Source of the DNA: Euphorbia lathyris
Taxonomy: Eukaryota; Streptophyta; Magnoliopsida; Malpighiales; Euphorbiaceae
Direction of reading: 5' to 3'
Assembly (NCBI RefSeq): GCF_963576675.1
Contig: NC_088918.1
Span: forward strand, 56,997,501-57,061,500
Length of the DNA: 64,000 bases
The first letter of the stretch is position 1; each line of letters begins with the position of its first letter. Positions 12,217 to 21,730 of this stretch are shown here, piece after piece. The notes under the pieces were generated by a model that saw only the letters and a list, made by a program, of their open reading frames with translations, did not search any database and had not been told where the DNA came from. A program made the position numbers and the translations under genes.

Positions 12217-12494
12217 TTTTCTGTCCCGAAAATCGGGACAGAAAACCGACCGGTTTTCGTAGCGACGGGTCCAGGATCCGCCGCTCTCTCTTGACAAGCG
12301 GATCCAGGACCCGCCGTCAAGCAAAACATGGCAGGTCCAGGACCCGCCATGAGCAGAATCATGGTGGGTCCAGGTACCCGCCATACTAATAACATGGCGG
12401 GTCCTGGACCCTCCATGATTCTACTCATGGCGGGTCCTGGACCCGCCATGAGTAAATTCATGCGAATTTCTGTCCCGATTTTCGGGACAGAAAA
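12217..12494. repeat. Pair of longer palindromes bracketing the right array
   Basis: Two near-identical palindromes (core CTGTCCCGAAAATCGGGACAG at 12221-12241 and its close variant at 12470-12490) flank the array. Each is preceded or followed by A/T-runs in mirrored order (…ttttagtttt left, aaaactaaaa right). The block 12200-12512 can therefore fold as one large inverted repeat. The left array does not have this bracket. Confidence 0.85.
12263..12448. repeat. Right subterminal array: six palindromes at 33-bp pitch
   Basis: This is the same 19-bp palindrome family as at the left end, with centres at 12273, 12306, 12339, 12372, 12405 and 12438; all five steps are exactly 33 bp. Spacers are also palindromic (ccatga…tcatgg). 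The array lies in intron 1 of the minus-strand PMD gene, 309-474 bp from the right end, mirroring the left array. Confidence 0.95.
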
Positions 12495-12756
12495 CTAAAA
12501 AAAAAAAAATTTAAGAACAAATGTACAAAAACTATTAAGTTCAAACACATACCGGAATGATCCCTACTGCTTTTCCTTTACCTCCACGTCCAGCTATAAT
12601 TAGTTCGGGTTCTTTTTCGGGTTTGAATTAATGTGTTTGGAAGTTAGAATGTCAATTTGAACTTAATTTTTCAAATATAAAGGGAAAGGGAAAAATTGTA
12701 ATTTAGGGGCGATAGGTGGAAAATAAGGACGGTGCGAAGGAAATCACATATATAAA

Positions 12757-13555
12757 TGGGTTTTTACAAGCCTCCGAATGCTTTGAGATGCATTTGGCGT
12801 TTTTACTCAAATGACATTGGAAACTTTATAATTTTTGGAACATTTAATAATTTCCTGAAAGAGAATAAAAAATTGAATAGAAATTCACGTAAGATTGAAG
12901 AGGAAAAGGTTGAGAAATGACAGAGAGCACTGATATTTGTTTAAAAACATTTGGTTTAAATTTGTTTAAACATATAAAGTTATTAGAATGATTAGAAATG
13001 AAAGGACACACGAGATTGGCTGCTAGCTTTTGATAATCTCTCTCTAGAGAAGAGAAAAGAACAAAGCTTCATGTACGTACCCTGCAAAAATGAGTCTTAA
13101 TTTCACACTTTTACAACTTTTCAGCTTTGAAGAACTACTTTATAATACTATTACACCAAAGTCTTAAACCCTTTAATATTTAGTGTTTTTATGCATAAAG
13201 TTTCCTGATGTACCATGTGTAGTGTTTGTGTTTCTCAAATGTTACTATTTTTATGCACAAGAATTTTAATACATTACCCTTCATCAACTATTTTCTGACG
13301 TTAACTAACGGTTCCATCGCGACTTGTTCTACATTTGATAAAAAAAATGTTTCCAAATTGATACTAAATCATAATTAGGGTTGACTTGAGAGCTCCCACA
13401 CATATAGACTAATAAGAGTTTAGTGTTCAATGAATCCAACCTTATATAGTGTCCTTATAGTCTTAATTAGGGTATTACTTCACCTACTATATTCTCTATT
13501 CAGTAACTAATGTTCTTATGAGAATATGAAGCTACCAGCACCGTCTCTCAAGGAA
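12757..13555. other. Unassigned AT-rich spacer
   Basis: This continues the sequence that the MULE interrupted and runs up to the Sirevirus target site. No coding frame, no terminal repeats and no similarity to other parts of the window were seen. Confidence 0.5.
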
Positions 13556-13560
13556 TCTTT

Positions 13561-14533
13561 TATTGGTCTCGTATAACGTGACACGGTTAGTTCCAAGGGG
13601 GGGATAAGAACTATTTAAAATTTTATCCGTTAAGGCTGACTTCTTTTCTTTAAAAACAGGTTTACACAGCGGCGCTAAGTAGTTTTAAGACACAAGCTTA
13701 GTCAACTGGTGACTAAGTTTGTTTCTTTCCTTGAGTCAGGAGATAACACTTAAGTCTATTCCTGAACTCAGCTTCTTAGTGCACTCAACTCAGCGTGAGT
13801 TCGTTACTTAGTCAGTTTTATAGCAAACAATATATAAAGGAGTTTAAAGGTTAGAAATATGTTACTCAGCAGACATATCCTGGTTCGGCCTCTCCGCCTA
13901 CGTCCAGTCCCTGGAACTCGTTCCGAGCTTTTTGAATCCTCTACTGAGCTATTTAAAGGTAGAGCACGAAACCTTTTATAACAGAAGCTGAGTATACAAG
14001 AGTACCTTCCTCTATTCCTCTACTCACTCCTATAACTACCGCTGAGTACTATAACCGAGTACTTAGCTTCTCCTTTCTATTCTTCTAGAAATGATAAGTG
14101 TTTGTCCTAAACAACAATTGCTAAGACACCTTAGATGAATAAAATCACTCTAGACTTTTACACAATGATTGGAATTGGTGTAAGATTTGCTTTGCTTTTC
14201 TCACAGAACTTCAAGTATGAATTTGGTCAGCGTTTCGACTTGATTGAAGATCTGCATCGAATGAAGCATTTGAGAGGCCTATTTATAGTGACACTTCAAG
14301 CACCGGTGATTTCGAATTTCGAAATAACCGTTGGAGTCAAACGGATTCCTGTCGCTTTCACTCAGTACGTGCTTAGCGTCTTCGGCCAATCATATTCTTG
14401 TATCTTCTGTCTTCGCCAGTGCTCAGCAGCTTTTCGTCAGATGAAACAGAATGTTCCCACATTTATGGCAAAGTCCCCCAGACAGCTTCCTGCGCCTTCT
14501 GAGCTTTACCCAAAGTAGAAATACTTTGTCTCC
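13561..14533 (-). mobile_element. Sirevirus 3' LTR, truncated in U3
   Basis: Collinear with 53972-54895 of the 5' LTR, including the TATA block (minus CTATAAATA, near 14282). It stops at …tttgtctcc and then jumps directly to 'cccgtaaggg', a sequence that in the second Sirevirus copy lies about 100 bp outside the LTR (near 60902). About 370 bp of U3 and the PPT are therefore missing. CTCC is shared at both breakpoints, suggesting microhomology-mediated deletion. The terminal TG is mutated to TA at 13561. Confidence 0.85.
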
Positions 14534-14953
14534 CCCGTAAGGGTTGAGCCGCTGACTTAGTTTTACTTTAAACATTATAAGGTTTAATCAAGTAAGTCTA
14601 AAGTCAGTGTTCAGAGTTAGGTCAGTTCTTGGACCAGGCTTATTTCACTCAGTTTCGATACAAAGTTAAGCGGAAGATTAAGTTCGAATATTGGAGTTAG
14701 CTGAGTGAGTTAATTGAGGCTGAGTAATTTTACTCAGTGGCCAAGTATATGATTAATTCAATGTTTGTCAATCCTTAGATCCTTTGTTCAATTAAGACAT
14801 TATGAGACAAGTTGTGAATTTAGATCAACACAGCAGATAGGCATTAAAGCGAAGAAAATTAAATAACATGGTTGATTTAGTGAAGATACGTTTATATTGA
14901 TATTTAGCACACAACACAACATAAGCAAGTAAGCAAGATCACACAAAAAAAAT

Positions 14954-16892
14954 CTATCGCCTAATATTGAAGGAGACTTGGTTAGGCTTGGTCTTGTTTT
15001 GTTGCTGAGGTTGAGTGCTAGGAGGCTTTGGTTGAGTGCTAGGGGGGATAACTGATGAAGTGGAAGTGGAACCAGGATGTTGGTTCTTTTGCTGAGTTCC
15101 AGCTGGATGTTTATCTTTGCTTTTCTCCCCCTTTTTGCTAGCATCAACGGGCTGAGGGACAGCTGCATAAAACTTCCCCTGCTCAACAGCACGAGTCAAT
15201 AGGGCGGAATACTGCTGGATTTGAGCCGTACTATTCTTGAGCCCGTCAAAGACCTTGATCCCACTATTCATGTTGGACGCCGGAATGTCCATATGAGAAC
15301 TGATGACGCTGAGTATAAATTGAAGGGACTTACCCATCCAGCTCATGGTGTCCGTCATCATGGTGTAAGATTGATGGTACATTTTGAGCAGGCCAGCGTC
15401 ATAATGGTGTCGTTGGTTAGACTGATCTGTGACATGATCATATGTGGCCTTGGCAAGTTGAAAAATCTCAGATGTCTTGGCCTATTCAGTTTGCATCTCT
15501 TCCCTTGATAAATTTAGCATGCGAAGGGATTCAGCAATTTGCTCGATTGTGCATTGAGAGGTAGAGCCAACTAATTCTCGAGTTGTGGTCAACTCAGTTT
15601 GGACTTGAGTAAGTTGAGCTGATGTAGCCACATCAGAGTTGGCGGCAATTAAGGCGTTGAGTTTCCCTTCAATTGTGTCCATATGGTGCACCATGTGCAA
15701 GTGAAGGTTTGCCATTTTGGTAGCGAACTCTTGCTTTGGCTGCTTAGCTACCATTTCGGTCAGCATACATAAGAGCTCTTTGAGGCCTTTTAGTTCAGTG
15801 AGGAGTTGAGTGAGGGTGCTCAGTTGTGTAGGCTCCGCTGAACTGTGCTCAGTTTCAGTTCCATGAGTGCTTTGTATTTCTGCGATGAGTTATTGGGCAG
15901 CTTGTAAGATTCGTTTCCCAGATTGGGAAGAAGTCAAGAACTGCATATGATCAGTTGGAGAAGGTTCAAGAATTGAGTTTTGGTTGGCGGCAGGTGGCTG
16001 TTCATCTGAATGCACACCAGAAGTAGAGTTGTCCTTTGGATCAGGTGAAGTTTGAGCAACTTGAGTTGCAGATGGAGTGTTGTGGTCAACTGCAGGAATT
16101 GAGACATTTTTTGACTGTTCCAGAAGAGAGGTGAGTGGTGCCATAGCATTGTCTACTTGCTCAGTGTCATTCGGGAGCTGAACATTGACTTGAGGAGGAG
16201 TCAGCTCGAGATTGTCCTGAGCAGGAGATTTCTCCAGTGTATGTTCCTTCCCTTGAACAGCGGGTTCATCGATCACTTGCTTTGAGGAGCTAGTAGCAGC
16301 GGTGTCGGCAGACTTGGCATGTTCCTGGCCACGAGAAACAGAGGCTTCTTTTTACTTGACTGGTGAGGGCTTGGAAATAGGCTCAGAGAAGAAGTTGAAG
16401 TCCAAGTCAGTCAGATTTACAATAGGCTCATGGAGAGGTGAGTCATCCAGTATGTCAAAAACTTGAGGTTTGAATGCCTTCTTCTTGTACCGTTTGTCAC
16501 TACCATCTTTAGAGGGGTTTGAGGATGGAAGTAGATCAGATGACTCAAACTGAGCTTGCTCAGTTTCTGTAGCAGTGGTGTCAACAATTGACTTATCTCT
16601 TGGCTCAGTAATTGAATTCTTCATTTGCTCAGCGGAGACAGATTGTTTTTGTTGAGTGTTTGAAGGTGGAGTTCTTTCAGCAGATTCCTGAGTTCGCAGA
16701 AAGAAGGAATCTTTTGGCACGGATACATCCAGAGGAATTGCATCCAATGGTGTAACTTCAAAAACCCTCTTCTTCTTTAGGGGTGACTCAATGTTCTCTT
16801 GTTCATCCTCAGCTTCTTGAACAATGGCAGGTCGTTTTTGGGCAGCTTTGGTAGGTTGAGGTTTCTTTTTGATTGACTCAGCGGGAGATGGG
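14954..16892 (-). pseudogene. Sirevirus extra ORF, C-terminal two thirds
   Basis: The minus-strand frame continues, after removal of the Athila insert and one copy of its TSD, from the N-terminal part at 29608-28540. It is rich in Ser/Gln/Pro/Glu (16747-15890), then has a helical segment with QCTIEQIAESLRMLNLSREEM (about 15560-15498), and ends with a Pro/Gln/Lys tail (15100-14957). The helical segment is conserved in the second copy (QCSVEQIGEAVRLLNLNKQEM, near 61850-61790), so it is the best-preserved part of an otherwise fast-evolving protein. Stops in frame: TAA 16352-16354, TAA 15890-15892, TAG 15482-15484. It occupies the position of the env-like ORF of Sireviruses, but I see no signal peptide or membrane segment; function unknown. 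Confidence 0.75.
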
Positions 16893-16896
16893 TTAG

Positions 16897-18171
16897 TGTT
16901 GTCCTCAGATGAGACTCTAGCAAGTGCACTAGATACAAGTAATAAAGTGATAAGTGAGTATCATCTCCACAAGGATGGTGATTCAAATCAATATCGGAAA
17001 TCGTTGCTAAACAGTGTGTGTTACAACAGTGTCTTCCTTTATGGTTGATTGTTTAATATTGGTTGTTTAATGACTCAGGCAGGATGATAAAACAAGGAAA
17101 TGAGGTTACTTTGCAAAGATTTTAGGGAATAGAACAGGCTCGACATAACCGAACACGGTGTGCTACGTCTTACAACATTCCATGAATAAAAGACAATGCC
17201 AATGAAGCCAAAGTATCAGTTTTGAAGTGAGTATGAGTCAACTGTCGTGTGTTCTCAAACTCCTAAGATTTACTAACATCTTTAGCGTCCTAAAGATGCG
17301 TTCTTTCTAGCATTAAGAGCAAAACTGCATTTCTAGATGAGAAAACCCTTGACACAACCTTCTAACTTGTCAGCTTCGAAGTTGAGAGATCAATAGAGAT
17401 ATCGGTGAAGATGAAAGCAGTGTCCTATCATTCATCTAACACATACATACATGCTTGAGCAAGAAAGTTAAATCTTCATTGACCACGACATTGGCAAAAC
17501 ACTAAATATTCATAAAAAACGTTGTAAAGCTTACATCATCGGGCCGGCCAGGCCGTGCCCATTCAAAATGTCTACTCACTCATATCGAGCAGTGAGCAGA
17601 AGAGGATTCCTGATACAGCTTGAGACTCCATGGGAGCTCCCTTCTTCCTTCTATTCTACTTGTCTAAAAACAAAACTAAAAATATCCGATACTAATCCTT
17701 CTCTGCTTTTCCTATTTAAAGGGAAAAGACAGAGACCCCAAAATCGGTACAACTTTCGTACCCTTTTCTACAAACTAAGTCAACTACCTACTACACTTAA
17801 AATAAACTCAAATGATTAACTTTAGATTAACCCTTGAACACTCAAGGGGGTGAGACTTCAAATCATCTTGCTTCTTTAGGCAATCCCATCGCCACACACT
17901 TTCACCTGCCGCTCTGCCACTTTCCTGCCACTGCTACTAACGATCTGTCGCTGTCCGTCATTGGATAATCCGGCGTTTGACCGCTGGATACAAGTAAGGC
18001 TCCACTCCTCATTGGCATTAGCGAAACAAGCTGTTTCCAACGAGTTTAGCATTTTTCTTTGCTTATCTGCACAAGGACATTAATTAGCTCTTATTCCTTA
18101 CAAAATGATATAAAAATACCCGAATTCCCTTATAAATTATTTGTTAAACTTAGTCAATTTCATGCCTAACA
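16897..18171 (-). repeat. Athila 3' LTR
   Basis: 1275 bp, TGTTGTCC…CCTAACA on the plus strand. Next to its inner end the plus-strand text 'aatacccccaaatcg' reads on the minus strand as a G-rich polypurine tract (ATTTGGGGGTATT) just before the LTR. Confidence 0.92.
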
Positions 18172-19738
18172 AATACCCCCAAATCGAACCTTTTCTTGTC
18201 CTCAAGCAACAAATTGTAAGAAGGAATCAGAAAAAGAGTTAGGAATGAAATTAGTTTAATGAATGAGAACGAGGAGTACAGAAATACAGAACGCTTGGCA
18301 CAATTAGGAAATGAACAGATGCATGCTAAGGTTTCATCGAAGAGTAAAAGCTTGTTTTAAAAATTGTGTCCTTTATGCTCAAGAAATTCCTCAAATCTTA
18401 AAATTTAGACTTCCTCTTTCACAAAGAGTTACCAATTGCCAGACATGCCTCACTAAGGAATGGAATAATTCACTCACTCTCGCATGGCATCTACTTGCCA
18501 TAGGAAAACAAATGCGATTTCACTCCTCAGCTCAGACACCACACCCTTAGGGTGCGAGTTTGCCTATTGGTCCCGAATCTATGGGTCAAAGTTCCTCCAG
18601 ACATAGTCCAAAGGACTTTATAAAGGTTGTAATGTTAGGCTTAGGCTCTGGTTTGACAGTGAAAAGCTATTTCAGTGTATGAATTCTGTCTTTTTGCGCT
18701 TTATTTAACATACTCAGCCTATAATGATTGCTGTTTACACACACTTTATCTACACAATCTGTTCACTCATAACCCAGTACTCTTTTGAATATTAATAAAG
18801 GTTCCTTCCTCCCCATATTATATTCCCCAGTTCTTTCAATCTTTTCCTTAAGCAATGTTTGCTCAATTGCTTATATTCGCATAACTTAAGAACATGATTT
18901 TTATTTTAAACAATTGGCTATTCGAAGCATAAGACAGAACTCAGGGTATTTTAGAGTTATAAGTGAAGGGAGAGGGCTATCATTCGTGGTTTTTCAGAAA
19001 GAGCAGGTCATGGCTCGACTTGGTTATCCTAATAATTGGGGTGCATAGCACAGGTGCCTTTTGTGTAGCGGAGGGAATAACTAAATGCCTTTTTCCTCCT
19101 ATGAAAGTCAGAACCAATCACCGTTTCAACAGGGCACCAAGGCAAATTCTCCCTAAAGATAGTGAGTGCTGGCCCACTCATAAAAATTCAATGCATACTA
19201 TAGATGCATTATAAGGCTCAAGTTCTCACTATTTTTGTGGGAAATGCAGTAAGGCCATGATTACTAATTTTGACAGAGGAATTAAAAATTTAAAATTTTT
19301 TGGAACTTCCTGAATTAAGGAACACGAAGTGCAAACAAGCAAGTAACACAACATAACACCAAATAGCATGCGCAGTCTGCTCTTCGATTCCTACATAACA
19401 CCAAACAATTTCCTAGATGGAACATACACAAGCGGAGAGAAAACAATGGAAACAAACAATAATTACCAAGGATATGCACAACAATTCTCAAGGGGTATTT
19501 GTTCTACATCAAATCACTAATTTAAACAAACCGATTAACAGCATTTATCATGTTATTTCTGCATAAATTGTGATGCACACAATCCCCGCCCCTAAAAGAA
19601 AACAAAACATTGTCCTCAATGTTATTAATCACGGCAACAGATTGTAGATAAGGTGACAACAAAATAGGCGGACCAAAACATGATAGAGGAAGGGTGTTAG
19701 AGGTTACCAGATGCTAGGACAGGGAATATTGGGACAGA
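18172..19738. other. Athila 3' noncoding region
   Basis: 1.6 kb between the downstream ORF and the 3' LTR. No coding frame; it ends with the PPT adjoining 18171. Confidence 0.6.
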
Positions 19739-21127
19739 TCAGGCGTGATGGGAAAGAGAGGAGTTAACCTCTCTATCCACAGGGGCAGGAATACCCTCCT
19801 CTTTCGAGGAGGCAGCAGCATTAGCCTTAACATTAGCACTGGCAGGTGTTTCGGGCACTTGTCTTACCGGACTTTTCACAGAGAAACCAGAGGGACTTTC
19901 CTTGGCATGTTCCTCAATGCAAAGGCTCTTGAGCATATCGATCTCGCCTTGTTGCGTCGCATACTTTTGCTCCATGGCGAGTATCATTTCGCGGTTTGCC
20001 ATATTCTGGGCAAACAGGGCGTTGAATCGATCCATTACATCTTCGCAGGTCAGCTTTGCACATTTCTTGTAAAATTCCAAGTCCTTCGGCTTCTCGACTT
20101 GCTCGGAATCTGACGATACTGATACAGTAGGCTCGCTTTTCCTTTTTCGGCTCTCTGTCTGCCGAGACGTAACAAAGTCAGACATCCAGACCCAATTCCC
20201 GTTCATAATTTTTCCGAATAACATCTTTTGGAGGCTCTTGAGATCAATTGGGTCTGGGTGATTCACAATCGTGAGACGAGATCGGTCTTCTGGTTTAAAG
20301 ACCCCGATCGACTCTGCAATCCTGGTGACTATGCTCCCACAACAGATGATCGATGAGTTTTTCTTGCAAAAAGCGCTGATGTACTCTCCGAACTAGAATC
20401 CCAAATTCATTCTTGGACCAACTGCCATACTCCACAACGCGGTGAGATCTGCATGTGGCATGGTGGCTTGGTTTTCCCGGGCGAAGATTGTACCGGAGAT
20501 CAATTTGTGCAAATACCGAACAGCATAATCATCGATATTGGACGCCTTGGACGAACTACCGTCGTAATTTTTCTGTCCGGAAAGTGATTCCCAGAAAGAC
20601 ACAGGGTCAAAAACATCAGGCGTCGTGGTGAATGCCTCTTTATAGCTCTCGGATTCTAGGTCGTCATCATCGGCAGCATCTAACATCTGGTTAAACAGGT
20701 TAAGCGAAGGCCTCTGGGAGTGACCCATGAGTCTGAAGCTAAACTTTCCCTCTTCATCAGGATCAGTTATCTCCACATTGTGCTTAAAAGTGGCCAAGAA
20801 CTCAAGGGTTAGTTCCCGATAGGCAGGTTCCTTCATCTCAAAGAAGCATTCAAAGTGTCCTGCCTTCATGAGAGTGCGAACCCGATCTTCGAGCCTTACC
20901 CACTTTAGGGTTTCCCAGCAAACTGTTCGGATGGGTCCGAACTGAAGTTTTGTTAACTCATCGTAGTACGCTTGTACAGTTGCGTCTTTGAACTGGGAGA
21001 TCTTCTTGACCAGCTTCTCATCAGGGACAAAAGCCACAGTGCTTAGTTCCGCCATTTTTGCCTTTGCTTTTTCTTTCTTGGAAGATCCCTCTATTTTCAC
21101 ATTTTTGCCCGAGCCTCGGGTTCTCAT
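19739..21127 (-). pseudogene. Athila downstream ORF (ATHILA ORF-1-like)
   Basis: The frame runs from ATG 21127 to the stop at 19739, broken by a single TAG at 20393-20395. The N-terminal half (HFECFFEMKEPAYRELTLEFLATF, KFSFRLMGHSQRPSLN, YAVRYLHKLISGTIFAR) resembles the ATHILA ORF-1 family found between pol and the 3' LTR in Athila elements. The C-terminal half is charged and helical (coiled-coil-like around 20090-19900), with Lys/Arg clusters (SRKRKSEP) that could be a nuclear localisation signal. No membrane segment is visible, so an envelope role is not supported. A TATATA box on the minus strand near 21464-21469 could be its own promoter. Confidence 0.72.
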
Positions 21128-21730
21128 TTCGCTGTCCAGTTTAAGTAGGGTTTTCCAGTGGTATAGGGCACATATCATGAACTGGCCGTGCGAAAAGAAA
21201 TCTCAAAGAAAAGAAAAGAAATATGGTGAATGACGAACTGATACGAGATAAACCTTCTTTAAGTAGGGGAGAAGAGACGTCTTTTCGCCAATCCATCATT
21301 AAGAGGTCGAATCTGATCATGCCACCTGGACAGATTGGTGGAAAGGCGCGTATTTTCGAATTAGAACGAGGGGCAATGAACGGTCCCGATTTGAATTGAG
21401 AATTTATTGCCCCCTAACCGTTCAATCTTATCGAGGAGAAAATAGGTGGTAAGAGTGCCTATGTATATAGGAGTGGACGTTTCCACTTTTTTCTACTTTC
21501 GTTGATAAAATCTTTCCCCACTAACCAGGTACAATTGTACTACCACACCCATTTAAATGGGTATTGGGTTTTACAATTGTGCCTGACCAGAAGATAATCA
21601 ACAAGAAACAAAATTCAACAAATTTGACACAAAATTAAAATAAATAAAAGTAAAAGTAAAAAAATCAATCACATGCAAAGTTACTTGTGCTACAATTGGT
21701 GTTTGTAGCGAACACCCTGTTCATGTACTT

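Larger units (their letters stand above)
9990..12597 (-). pseudogene. Plant mobile domain (PMD, MAIL-like) gene inside the MULE
   Basis: Exons on the minus strand: E1 12597-12553 (donor CCG|GTATGTG), E2 11993-11747 (Asp/Glu- and Arg-rich), E3 from 11653, further exon(s) about 11110-10697, E6 10616-10206 (donor CTT|GTAAGTAA) and E7 10118-9990 (stop TGA). The E2/E3 split codon joins in frame. E3 carries the PMD core: FVERWQPDTSSFHMPFGEMTI and LVEGRLVS (about 11371-11240). The next exon has GSTLFIDKSGDR, WGTATLAYLYRQLG and IAGCLTLLQVW, all typical of the family. Defects: no ATG at the expected start (ATA at 12597-12595), TGA at 11199-11201, TAA and TGA near 10857 and 10824, and TAG at 10482-10484. 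PMD proteins of hosts act in silencing and development; copies inside TEs are known, but their role is unclear. Confidence 0.82.
6347..12747. mobile_element. Mutator-like element (MULE), 6.4 kb, with transposase-OTU and PMD genes
   Basis: A perfect 9-bp TSD (atatataaa) lies at 6338-6346 and 12748-12756; 9 bp is the MULE/Mutator TSD length. The ends are weakly similar in inverted orientation (left gggtgttac..., right reads gtgatttcc... on the minus strand, both followed by ACCG and C-rich/T-rich blocks). Inside are a plus-strand MULE transposase joined by splicing to an OTU-like protease exon (6492-9636), a repeat-rich gap, and a convergent minus-strand PMD gene (12597-9990). Both genes start close to the element ends and both have a long first intron filled by a palindrome array. 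All genes carry stops or frameshifts, so this copy is not autonomous now. Confidence 0.9.

Noticed and set aside
12166..12461. Pro/Gly-rich frames on the minus strand (also 6438-6776)
   Set aside because: Translations of the MULE palindrome arrays; frame stays open only because the 33-bp pitch is a multiple of three.
14954..16892. Envelope glycoprotein gene
   Set aside because: Neither part of the extra ORF shows a signal peptide, hydrophobic membrane segment or cysteine pattern.
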